Positions 40,071 through 50,571 of a DNA stretch of 64,000 nt are shown here, piece by piece. Positions within the stretch are counted from its first letter, which is position 1. Each line of letters begins with the position of its first letter. The notes below the pieces were generated by a model. That model was not told where the DNA came from. It saw nothing but the letters and a program-made list of their open reading frames with translations, and searched no databases. The stretch is from Bacteroidales bacterium. GTDB lineage: Bacteria > Bacteroidota > Bacteroidia > Bacteroidales > F082. The position numbers and the translations under genes are program-made. Location: the NCBI GenBank assembly GCA_017632935.1, contig JAGBQJ010000030.1, forward strand, positions 19,516-83,515, in the 5' to 3' direction.

Positions 40071-40589
40071 ATGATATTTAGGAGGTTTATCAATATATTA
40101 TTCCTATTTATATCACTGTTGTTTTGTGGTTGTACGACGACCACAACACGAGAGTTTAATGGCGGCTATTTTAAGGTTACCCCGACTTCCATTAGGTTGG
40201 TGGATCAGAATTATTTTTGGGCACTGAAGCAGCATTATTTGGAAGGGACGGGCTTGGATGTTTTGTTGACTAAAGACCAGTTCGACAATTTGATGCGGCA
40301 TGGGGAAATTGATTTCTCCACCGCCGAGTTGATTGACGACGACTTCTTTGTCGCCAACGTCAGTTTCTATGGATCCGATTTGGATTTGCATCTGTCGTTT
40401 GGTACAGCTACAGTTAAGTTCAAAATGGAAAACAATAGAATTGAATTCTATGCCTTTAGGGACACTTATAATTTTGATCCCAAGCCCTGGGGCGAGCGAG
40501 GCACAGTGAATGAGCTGATTGTCAGGGCATACAACAAACTGTCGAATGGGACGCAGTTCGGCATCTATTACAACAAAACGCTGTTTTGA
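40071..40589 (+). CDS. putative lipoprotein, unknown function
   Basis: This 172-aa protein has a lipoprotein signal peptide: a hydrophobic run and then the lipobox LFCG|C with Cys at residue 20, followed by TTTTTREF. The rest is a beta-rich globular region without a recognised domain (FWALKQHY, DLDLHLSFGTATVKFK). The residues after Cys include no clear surface-export signal (K/S-D/E-rich), so it is probably periplasm-facing. It is monocistronic, with a good promoter upstream and the gyrA promoter downstream. Confidence 0.75.
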   Translation: MIFRRFINILFLFISLLFCGCTTTTTREFNGGYFKVTPTSIRLVDQNYFWALKQHYLEGTGLDVLLTKDQFDNLMRHGEIDFSTAELIDDDFFVANVSFYGSDLDLHLSFGTATVKFKMENNRIEFYAFRDTYNFDPKPWGERGTVNELIVRAYNKLSNGTQFGIYYNKTLF

Positions 40590-40676
40590 GCCAACAACGG
40601 AAATCTTTCTTTTTTGTTTGTAGAAAATGGAATGAACAAAATCGAACCTTTTTATAAAAGGTATCGAAAAAATTCC

Positions 40677-40684
40677 TATCTTTG
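40677..40684 (+). promoter_or_regulatory. -7 box for gyrA
   Basis: TATCTTTG matches TAnnTTTG 36 bases before the gyrA start. The -33 region is AT-rich without a clear TTG. Confidence 0.5.
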
Positions 40685-40720
40685 CACACTTATTTGTGAA
40701 TTTGAAACTAAAACCAGAAA

Positions 40721-43312
<2,592 letters not shown>

Positions 43313-43365
43313 TTGCAAGTAAAACATAACCAACGAGAATTGTCAAACTTTAAATAATTGGAAAA

Positions 43366-44544
43366 ATGAAAAAAGTAATGATTTTGCTGGCCGTCCTTCT
43401 CACTGCCAATGTGATGATGGCTCAGAAGTATGACAGAACAAACGCTTTCAATTACAACCGAAATGGCCAATATGAAAAGGCCATGGCTTCAATTGAAAAG
43501 TGCATCAACCATGAGCAGTTTCTTGGCATGAAGGCCAATGACCAAGCTCAAGCTTGGTATTATCGTGCTCAGATCTATCAGAACATCCTCAGTTCGGGCG
43601 ACGCAGATTTGATTGCCAAGGTGCCGAATGCTTTGGAGCTTATCTACGAGTCGTTGATGAACTGCATGAAGAATTCCGAGTTCCTCGAGGATCCTCAGAT
43701 TAAGGCTGATATTTACCAGCGTGTGGGTATCGTGATGGGCAACTATTGCGAGCAAGGTTATGCCTTGGTCGACGCCAAAAATTTTGCCGACGCCTCACCG
43801 ATGTTCAAGAAGGCTTACGACATTGCCAAGTCATTGGGTCTTCCTGACGCCAACGATTGGCTGAACAACGCGGCCATGTCGAGCCTGCTGGCTAAGGACT
43901 ATAACACCGCTCTCGCTTACTACACCCAGCTGAAGGAAAATGGCCTGGAGACTGGCGACATTTACCATCATCTTGCCGTTTGCTACGAGGCTTTGGGCAA
44001 TTCCGAACAAGCCATGGCCATGGTCAATGCTGGTCTGGAGAAAGAGCCCAGCAACCCCGACCTCATTCTTGAAAAGGTGAATTCCTACCTGAAGGACGGC
44101 AAGGGTGCCGAAGCTGTCGAAGACCTCAACAAACTTCTTGCACTCGACCCCGAAAATGCTCAGCTGCTCTTCGTGCTCGGCACCATCTATGGCAACGAGG
44201 ATAACAAGGAATTGTTTGACACCGACAAGGCCCGTCAGTACTATGAGGAGGCACTCAAGGTTAAGCCCGACTATTACGATGCCACCTACAACATCGGTGT
44301 GCTCTATACGGTCATGGCCAACAAATACATTGAGCAAGCCAACGAAATCACTGGTTTCTCGAAGAAGGAACAAGAGCAGTACAACGGCCTGATTGAACAA
44401 GCCAACGAGTTACTGCGTACGGGTCTTCCTTATCTGAAACAGGCCTACGATGCCCAACCTTCAGACGATGTGAAGAACGTGCTGAAATCCATCTATGTGA
44501 AACTGAACATGATGGAAGAGGTGAAAGCGTTGATGGCTGAGTAA
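43366..44544 (+). CDS. periplasmic tetratricopeptide-repeat protein
   Basis: This 392-aa protein has a Sec signal peptide (NVMMA|Q near residue 19). At least four TPR-like helical pairs are visible (AFNYNRNGQYEKAMASIEK, YYTQLKENGLETGD, LAVCYEALGNSEQAMAMVN, ALKVKPDYYDATYNIGVLY). It is likely a periplasmic scaffold; the partner is unknown. It lies 53 bases after gyrA without a clear promoter, so it may be read from the gyrA message. A strong terminator follows at 44566-44598. Confidence 0.85.
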   Translation: MKKVMILLAVLLTANVMMAQKYDRTNAFNYNRNGQYEKAMASIEKCINHEQFLGMKANDQAQAWYYRAQIYQNILSSGDADLIAKVPNALELIYESLMNCMKNSEFLEDPQIKADIYQRVGIVMGNYCEQGYALVDAKNFADASPMFKKAYDIAKSLGLPDANDWLNNAAMSSLLAKDYNTALAYYTQLKENGLETGDIYHHLAVCYEALGNSEQAMAMVNAGLEKEPSNPDLILEKVNSYLKDGKGAEAVEDLNKLLALDPENAQLLFVLGTIYGNEDNKELFDTDKARQYYEEALKVKPDYYDATYNIGVLYTVMANKYIEQANEITGFSKKEQEQYNGLIEQANELLRTGLPYLKQAYDAQPSDDVKNVLKSIYVKLNMMEEVKALMAE

Positions 44545-44565
44545 GGACATCAAACCTGACGAATC

Positions 44566-44598
44566 AAAAAAGCCCCGAATTTTTTCGGGGCTTTTTTT
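44566..44598 (+). terminator. rho-independent terminator after TPR gene
   Basis: A GC stem, AGCCCCGA/TCGGGGCT, is flanked by an A run and a T run of seven. It is strong in both directions by sequence. Confidence 0.9.
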
Positions 44599-44606
44599 GT
44601 GTTTTG

Positions 44607-44638
44607 TTTGGTGATTCAAGGAAAGTTTCCTAATTTTG
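44607..44638 (+). promoter_or_regulatory. promoter of TerB-Sel1 gene
   Basis: TTTG at 44607-44610, a 20-base spacer and TAATTTTG at 44631-44638 match the Bacteroidota consensus well. The box ends 23 bases before the ATG at 44662 and so sets that start. Confidence 0.65.
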
Positions 44639-44661
44639 CCCTCATCAAACAAAAACCCACC

Positions 44662-47121
44662 ATGACGAAGAACATAAAAATGGGGCATGTCATCAACCTG
44701 ATGTCCATTGCCTTTGCCGACGGTGCCATCACCGACGAGGAGAAAAACCTTATCTATGAGATCGCTGAACACCTGGGGCTTACCGATGAAGAGTTCAACC
44801 ATTGTCTGGCGACTTGGCAGGAAACCGACGAGGATATCCTGAAAGTGTCGATGCCTGAGACTGAGGACGAAAGGATTGCTTTCCTGAAGAACATGACCCT
44901 GCTGATGATGATTGACGGCGAAATCGACGAAAATGAACGCCAATACATCGCCAACGCAGCCGAACAATATGGCTTCAACGGCGAGGAAGCCGTGGATGCC
45001 TTGATTGAAATGATTCATGACGAATATGGTGGTGACAAAGGAGAGGATGAAGGTGAGGACGACGACTTGTTTGAATATGTTGACGAGGAAATCGATATCG
45101 ATGCAGGGAAGGCTTATCTCGAGTCAAAAGAGGTAGAGGAAGCCTTCGATTCGCTGTTTTTGCCTGCTTTGCGCAACGAAGAAGCGGAACGCTATTTCAT
45201 GATTATCCCCAATACCGATACGCGTCTGTTCCGCCTCTCTCAGGAGCAAATCGAATTGGTGCAGAAGGCGGCCGACCGTGGCTATCCTTTGGCAAAGTAT
45301 GTGTTGGGTCGCTACCATCAAGTGGTCAGCCCCGATGATGACTCGATCCACAAAGCTGCGAAGCTGCTTCAGGAAGCCACCGACAACGGCATCGCTGATG
45401 CTTATTGCGCCCTGGCCACCATGCATTGGTACGGCTATTATGGCCCCGCTGTACTTTCGGAATACTATCAACTGATTGACAAAGCCTTGGACGGAGGCAG
45501 CATGATGGCCATCCGGAATCGTTTGCAGGATATGGTCGATGGCAGCCATGGCATGAAGGTCAACCTGAAGAAAGTCATCGATACCATCACCAACAAGATC
45601 CTTACCGACGAGGATTCGGAAAAGTCCTACCCCTTCCTCTATGCCGTGTTGGGCAATGCCTACAGGGCGATGGACAATAGCGCCAAGGCTGACGAATGCT
45701 ATGAGAAAGCCATCGACTTGGGGTATTTCGAGGCCTACGCACCGAGGTTTTTCAACAAGATTGCAGGCCCTGACATCGAATTCTACAGGGAGACCATGAG
45801 CATGTTCCTCGATTTCGGTTGCGACGAGAAAGACCCCGACTGCTTCATGGCAAGAGCCTTGGAGACCATTCATTTCTACGACAAGAAAAAAGACGACCAG
45901 AAAGCGGCTGCCACGGCGAAAATCAAGGAAGACCTTGAAGAGGCGGTGGCCTTGGGACAAGGCAAGGCAGCCTATTATTTGGGTCTATGCTATTACCATA
46001 ATCTCTATGGCTTTGAAGAGGATAATGACAAAGCCTGGCAATGGTTCCGCAAGGGCGTGCAGTTGGAGGACGGTAGCTCGTTTGCCGGCATGGCCATGAT
46101 GGTGGACGACGGCATTTGTCCCGACGGCTTGCCCGAGGACTTCAGCGATACCTGCAAACTCAACGGCTTGCGACGAGGCAACTACGACCTGTTGGAGGAT
46201 GTGTTAAAAGCTTGTCAAGCAGGGAGGCTGAAAGACTTCGCTGAGGAAATCGAATGCATTAAAGATTTGCTCCAAGATGATGAAGAGCCTGCCCCCGTGT
46301 CTACGTTGGTAATTGTCAACACGGAAGGTCAGGCCTTGATTTGTCATGTCGAGAAGAACGAATGGCATGGCGTGCCTGCTCTCATCGATGCGAAACGTCT
46401 GGCTCCTATACGTGTGGATGGACTGGATGAGATAGGGAAGAAGGCTGGCTTGACAGAACGCCTTACTGTTTGGATTGACCTTGAAGCACCAAGAAAGGGA
46501 TTGCCCGTCAACAAGGTGGCGGCACAGTTCTACCCGGGTTACATTGCTGGCGACATCATTTTCACTTTGGCCGACAACCTCTATGACCCCGTGCTTTTCT
46601 ATGGCACCGACGAAGCCGAAGCATTGGTTCGTGCCTTGGGTGTTCAATTGGTGAATCCCGATGTGCAGGAGCTGAATATCGTGGTCAAGGAAAGGACGCA
46701 TATCGAGCCGAAGCGCAATATGCTGATTAACAACGGCTATCTTGCAAGGATTCAACCCGACAACACGGCGCATATTCTGCCTTGCGGCAAGAATTTCTTC
46801 ACCTTGTTTGAAGAGGAAATCTACGACCCGGCAAGACTTCAAAACCTGTACGAGCTTGGGCAAAAACTGGGGCTGCCTGGCCGCCTCACCGTTTGGACCG
46901 ACAACTCGGCTTTGCGCAAACAAATCGTGATGATGAACACCATTCAGGACAACCGGATTGGCTTGAACTTCTATCCCGGCAAAGTAGCCGACAACATCTT
47001 CGTGGGTATGGAAGACGAAATCTTTAACGTCATGATGTTCAGTGATGTTGAACAGCTGAAACAGGTCTGTGTCGCTTTGGGAGTGCAACCAGAGGATGTG
47101 GTTATAGAAACACAACAATAA
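44662..47121 (+). CDS. TerB-like / Sel1-repeat protein with duplicated C-terminal domain
   Basis: This 819-aa protein has no signal peptide and is probably cytoplasmic. Residues ~7-115 are an alpha-helical TerB-like domain (SIAFADGAITDEEKN and LMMIDGEIDENERQYI, acidic metal-binding-type repeats). An acidic linker follows (GEDEGEDDDLFE). Residues ~180-540 carry Sel1-like repeats (GYPLAKYVLGRYHQV, GQGKAAYYLGLCYYH). Residues ~543-672 and ~676-819 are two copies of one unrecognised domain, with the shared pattern LG-K-GL-x-RLTVW-D ... FYPG-x-A-x-x-I-F ... ALGVQ. The frame is open 21 codons further upstream, but the promoter lies within that stretch. It may be co-transcribed with the NfnAB gene 27 bases on. 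Function is unknown; a scaffold or stress-linked role is a guess. Confidence 0.8.
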   Translation: MTKNIKMGHVINLMSIAFADGAITDEEKNLIYEIAEHLGLTDEEFNHCLATWQETDEDILKVSMPETEDERIAFLKNMTLLMMIDGEIDENERQYIANAAEQYGFNGEEAVDALIEMIHDEYGGDKGEDEGEDDDLFEYVDEEIDIDAGKAYLESKEVEEAFDSLFLPALRNEEAERYFMIIPNTDTRLFRLSQEQIELVQKAADRGYPLAKYVLGRYHQVVSPDDDSIHKAAKLLQEATDNGIADAYCALATMHWYGYYGPAVLSEYYQLIDKALDGGSMMAIRNRLQDMVDGSHGMKVNLKKVIDTITNKILTDEDSEKSYPFLYAVLGNAYRAMDNSAKADECYEKAIDLGYFEAYAPRFFNKIAGPDIEFYRETMSMFLDFGCDEKDPDCFMARALETIHFYDKKKDDQKAAATAKIKEDLEEAVALGQGKAAYYLGLCYYHNLYGFEEDNDKAWQWFRKGVQLEDGSSFAGMAMMVDDGICPDGLPEDFSDTCKLNGLRRGNYDLLEDVLKACQAGRLKDFAEEIECIKDLLQDDEEPAPVSTLVIVNTEGQALICHVEKNEWHGVPALIDAKRLAPIRVDGLDEIGKKAGLTERLTVWIDLEAPRKGLPVNKVAAQFYPGYIAGDIIFTLADNLYDPVLFYGTDEAEALVRALGVQLVNPDVQELNIVVKERTHIEPKRNMLINNGYLARIQPDNTAHILPCGKNFFTLFEEEIYDPARLQNLYELGQKLGLPGRLTVWTDNSALRKQIVMMNTIQDNRIGLNFYPGKVADNIFVGMEDEIFNVMMFSDVEQLKQVCVALGVQPEDVVIETQQ

Positions 47122-47148
47122 TAGAAACTAACTCATTATTACATAATT

Positions 47149-49419
47149 ATGTTCGAGATTTTACACAAAGAAACCTTCGCGGCTGAGACCTATCTCATGG
47201 ACGTCTATGCGCCGCGTATCGCTCATTCGGCCTTGCCAGGCCAGTTCCTCATCGTCAAGATGGAGGAGAACTCTGAGCGTATCCCGTTGACCATCAGCGA
47301 TTACCATCGTGTCAGGGGCACAGTGACCCTCGTTTTCAAGGCCATCGGTGAATCGACCAAGAAAATGGCTCAGTTCAAGGAAGGCGACCGTTTTGCTGAT
47401 ATCGTCGGCCCTTTGGGCAAGCCTTCTGAGTTTGCCACGATGACGGCTGAGGAACTGCGTAAGCGTTCGTTTGTCTTCATCGGCGGCGGCGTGGGCATCG
47501 CTCCAATCTATCCTCAGGTGAAATGGTTGAACGACCACGGCGCTACTGCCGACTGCATCATCGGTGCCCGTACCAAGGACTTGCTCATCTTCGAAAAGGA
47601 ATTGGCTGAAGTCAGTAACTTGTATGTCACCTCCGATGACGGCTCAACTGGTCGTAAGGGCTTGGTGACCGATGTGTTGCGCCAACTCGTGGCCAGCGGC
47701 AAGCAGTATGACGAAGCTGTCGCCATCGGCCCGATGATCATGATGAAGTTCGCCACCAAGACCTGCGAAGAGCTGGGCATCCGTTGTACGGTGTCGCTCA
47801 ACTCGATTATGGTTGACGGCACAGGCATGTGCGGCGCCTGCCGTGTGAGCATCGGCGGCAAGACCAAGTTCACCTGCATCGATGGTCCCGAGTTCTTGGG
47901 TCGCGACGTCGACTTTGACGAAGCCATGAAACGTCAAGCCATGTATAACAATGTGGTGACGCGCAAACAACTCCAAGCCGAGGAGAAAGCTGAAGGCCAC
48001 GAGTGCCATATCGGCGGCATCAGCGAAGAAACCTTCGACAAGAAGAAACGTGTGCCGGTGCCGGAACAGAAGCCTGAGGTCCGTGCCCATAATTTCGACG
48101 AGGTCTGCTTGGGCTATTCGGCTGAGATGGCTATGATGGAGGCCCAGCGTTGCCTCAACTGCAAGAACCCGCAGTGTGTAGCGCATTGCCCCGTCAACGT
48201 GAACATCCCTGGCTTCATCGCCCGTGTCGCCCAAGGCGACTTCGAAGGCGCTGCCGGCGTCATCAGCTGCGACTCGGCATTGCCTGCTGTCTGTGGCCGT
48301 GTGTGCCCGCAGGAGACCCAATGTGAAGGCAGTTGCGTGATGGGCAAGAAGTTCGAGCCTATCGCTATCGGTAAGCTGGAGCGTTTCGTCGGCGACTATG
48401 CCATCGAACACGACCTGCATTTCGACAGCCAAAGCATCCCGAACGGTCACAAGGTGGCCATCATTGGTAGCGGTCCTTCCGGACTGACTTGCGCCAAGGA
48501 CTTGCTTTCGATGGGTTACGATGTCACCATCTTCGAGGCCTTGCACGAGATGGGCGGCGTGTTGATGTATGGCATCCCGTCGTTCCGTCTACCGAAAGAC
48601 ACCGTTGTGAAGAAGGAAGTGGAGAGTGTACGCCGCTTGGGTGCCAAGTTCGAGAAGGACGTGGTCGTGGGCCGCACCATCACCATCGATGAGCTGATGC
48701 ACCGTGAAGGCTTCGAGGCTGTCTTCGTAGGCTCGGGCGCTGGTTTCCCGATGATGCTCAACGTGCCGGGCGAGAACCTCTGTGGTGTGGTCTCAGCCAA
48801 CGAGTTCCTGACCCGTAACAACCTGCTCTTCGCCTATAAGGAAGGCTATGAGACCCCGAACTTCGTGGGTAAGAAGGTCGCTGTGGTCGGTGGTGGCAAC
48901 GTGGCCATGGATGCCGCGCGTACTGCCTTGCGTCTCGGTGCCGAGGTGCATATCGTCTACCGTCGTTCCGAGGCCGAATTGCCTGCGAGAGTGGAGGAGG
49001 TGCACCATGCCAAGGAAGAAGGCGTTTTGTTCGACCTGCTGACGGCTCCCGTCGAGGTGCTGGGCGATGAAAACGGCTGGGTGAAAGGCTTCAAGTGCGT
49101 GAAATGCGAGCTGGGCGAACCCGATGCCTCTGGCCGTAGAAGCCCCGTCCCGATCAAGGATTCGGAGTTCATCCTTGATGTCGACATGATTATCATGGCT
49201 CTCGGTACTTCGCCTAATCCGCTCATTGGAAGCACGACGCGCAATCTCGACTTGAACAAGAAGGGCTGCATCGTGGCCGACGAGGTAGGCACGACCTCAC
49301 GTCCCGGCATCTTCGCGGGTGGCGATGCGGTGAGTGGCGCTGCCACAGTCATCCTCGCCATGGGGGCTGGAAAGAAGGCCGCGAAAGCCATTGACAAGTA
49401 CATTAAGAGCCTGCATTGA
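47149..49419 (+). CDS. fused NfnA-NfnB NADH-dependent ferredoxin:NADP+ oxidoreductase / SudB-SudA
   Basis: This 756-aa protein has two parts. Residues ~1-280 are a PyrK/NfnA-like FAD-NAD module with GGGVGIAPIYPQ and a [2Fe-2S] motif at Cys228, Cys231 and Cys243 (MCGACR ... FTC); Asp223 could be the fourth ligand as in NfnA. Residues ~290-756 are an NfnB / glutamate-synthase-small-chain module with N-terminal 4Fe-4S cysteines (CLNCKNPQC, CGRVCPQETQCEGSC), the FAD site GSGPSGLTCAKDL and the NADP site VVGGGNVAMDAARTAL. The separate-subunit homologues carry out flavin-based electron bifurcation between ferredoxin, NADH and NADP. Fusion of the two is common in Bacteroidales. Sulfide dehydrogenase or glutamate synthase roles are less likely, as no large GltB subunit is nearby. 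Confidence 0.88.
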   Translation: MFEILHKETFAAETYLMDVYAPRIAHSALPGQFLIVKMEENSERIPLTISDYHRVRGTVTLVFKAIGESTKKMAQFKEGDRFADIVGPLGKPSEFATMTAEELRKRSFVFIGGGVGIAPIYPQVKWLNDHGATADCIIGARTKDLLIFEKELAEVSNLYVTSDDGSTGRKGLVTDVLRQLVASGKQYDEAVAIGPMIMMKFATKTCEELGIRCTVSLNSIMVDGTGMCGACRVSIGGKTKFTCIDGPEFLGRDVDFDEAMKRQAMYNNVVTRKQLQAEEKAEGHECHIGGISEETFDKKKRVPVPEQKPEVRAHNFDEVCLGYSAEMAMMEAQRCLNCKNPQCVAHCPVNVNIPGFIARVAQGDFEGAAGVISCDSALPAVCGRVCPQETQCEGSCVMGKKFEPIAIGKLERFVGDYAIEHDLHFDSQSIPNGHKVAIIGSGPSGLTCAKDLLSMGYDVTIFEALHEMGGVLMYGIPSFRLPKDTVVKKEVESVRRLGAKFEKDVVVGRTITIDELMHREGFEAVFVGSGAGFPMMLNVPGENLCGVVSANEFLTRNNLLFAYKEGYETPNFVGKKVAVVGGGNVAMDAARTALRLGAEVHIVYRRSEAELPARVEEVHHAKEEGVLFDLLTAPVEVLGDENGWVKGFKCVKCELGEPDASGRRSPVPIKDSEFILDVDMIIMALGTSPNPLIGSTTRNLDLNKKGCIVADEVGTTSRPGIFAGGDAVSGAATVILAMGAGKKAAKAIDKYIKSLH

Positions 49420-49516
49420 ATGCAGAATTAAGAATGCAGAATTAAGAATGCAGAATTGGGGTGAAGCCAAGCGTCGCTTTGCGCCATTCTGCATTCTGCA
49501 TTCTACATTCAGCATT
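49419..49516. repeat. AATGCAGAATTAAG direct repeats facing inverted copies
   Basis: About three copies of AATGCAGAATTAAG (49419-49458) face ATTCTGCATTCTGCATTC and ATTCAGCATT (49486-49516), separated by a GC-rich centre. The whole can fold into one long hairpin between convergent genes and probably ends both transcripts. Confidence 0.65.
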
Positions 49517-49814
49517 ATTCTTTGATTTCTACATAGAACACAGTCGGATCATCGTCCTCGTCGAACGACTCATCCGTGTAGTATTGTCCGGGCTTGCCAT
49601 CGTCTTGGAAGAGGATGAGCGTCACCTTCTTGAAAGGAATGGGTTGTCCGTTTTTGCTGTAACGCTCGATGTCGGCTTCGGTGAGACCTTCCATGTGCAT
49701 CATTTTGAGCATCATGGCGAGGTCAAGGTTGACATTCAGCAGCTCCTGCTTCCACTCGATGCTGATAACCGCTGTGGTGTAGAGTTTAAAATTCTTGACT
49801 TCTACCTTTTTCAT
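49515..49814 (-). CDS. conserved hypothetical protein, 99 aa
   Basis: The protein starts MKKVEVKNFKLYTTAVISIE and ends in an acidic DESFDEDDDPTVFYVEIKE. No signal peptide or membrane segment is visible and no family was recognised. The start at 49814 was preferred over a further-upstream ATG at 49874, because the latter would run over the divergent promoter of the MORN gene. A weak -7-like CATCTTTG lies upstream on the minus strand. The codon pattern is like its neighbours, so it is probably real, but no function can be proposed. Confidence 0.65.
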   Translation of the reverse strand: MKKVEVKNFKLYTTAVISIEWKQELLNVNLDLAMMLKMMHMEGLTEADIERYSKNGQPIPFKKVTLILFQDDGKPGQYYTDESFDEDDDPTVFYVEIKE

Positions 49815-49854
49815 GGCTTGAATTTTTCTGCAAAGATGAGAAATTTGCATGAAG

Positions 49855-49888
49855 TTTGCAGCCATTTGCAGCAAAATTTATACTTTTG
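49855..49888 (+). promoter_or_regulatory. promoter of MORN-repeat gene
   Basis: TTTG at 49855-49858 and TACTTTTG at 49881-49888 are separated by 22 bases and fit the -33/-7 pattern. The ATG follows at 49912. Confidence 0.55.
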
Positions 49889-49911
49889 TACAAATTTTAA
49901 AATCTAAAACG

Positions 49912-50571
49912 ATGCGTAAGACTTTGATTATTATCATGATGGCGCTTTTTGCCATGCCGATGTTCGCACAAACGATAGAAAACGTTGATGTCTCGAAAGC
50001 CCCCAACGGCAAATTCACGACCACGATAGGTGAGACTGTCATTGAAGGCAACGTGTTGAATGGCAAGAAGGAAGGTACCTGGATGGAGTATTTCAACAAC
50101 AACTCATACATCCCAAAGAAGTTGGTGAGCTATATCAACGGCAAGCGGAACGGCGTTTATATTGAGATTGATAAGACTGGCTCGATTACGAAAAAGGCTG
50201 AATACAGGAACGATGAACTCGATGGACAGTACAGCGAATGGTATCGTGGCGGTCGCCTCTCGAAGATGCACACCTATAAAAATGGTGTCATGCATGGGAA
50301 ACAGATTCTTTGCTATGAGAAAGGCGGAAACCTTGAGGTGTCGGAATATTTGAATGGCTACCGTAACGGTCTGACGACCTGGTTCTACGAGAATGGTGTC
50401 AAGAAGATGACCATCGAATACAAGGACGGACAATTCAATGGCCTGCAGCAGGCATTCTATGAGGACGGCTCGCTCAAGAAAGAGGCCACTTACAAAAACG
50501 GCAAGCTGCAAGGCAAAGAGAAGACCTATGCCGAGCCCACAGTAAAGAAAACGGTAGAAAAGAAGAATTGA
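49912..50571 (+). CDS. exported MORN-variant repeat protein
   Basis: This 219-aa protein has a signal peptide (MPMFA|Q near residue 19). About six MORN_2-type repeats follow, of the form G-x-x-x-G-x-W-x-x-Y-x-x-x-G (GKKEGTWMEYF, GYRNGLTTWFYENG, GQFNGLQQAFYEDG). Homologues are often labelled YwqK-type antitoxins, which does not fit an exported protein without a toxin partner. It is more likely a periplasmic or surface beta-repeat protein. Its stop overlaps the TTG start of the TonB-dependent receptor, so the two are coupled. The start is set by the promoter at 49855-49888. Confidence 0.8.
   Translation: MRKTLIIIMMALFAMPMFAQTIENVDVSKAPNGKFTTTIGETVIEGNVLNGKKEGTWMEYFNNNSYIPKKLVSYINGKRNGVYIEIDKTGSITKKAEYRNDELDGQYSEWYRGGRLSKMHTYKNGVMHGKQILCYEKGGNLEVSEYLNGYRNGLTTWFYENGVKKMTIEYKDGQFNGLQQAFYEDGSLKKEATYKNGKLQGKEKTYAEPTVKKTVEKKN

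Noticed and set aside
47149-49419. Dihydroorotate dehydrogenase electron-transfer subunit or glutamate synthase small chain as the function
   Set aside because: Both modules are in one chain in NfnA-NfnB order, and no pyrD or gltB partner gene is nearby; the NfnAB fusion explains it better.
49912-50571. Antitoxin of a YwqK-type toxin-antitoxin pair
   Set aside because: The protein is exported and no toxin-like gene is adjacent; the label comes from MORN-like repeats only.
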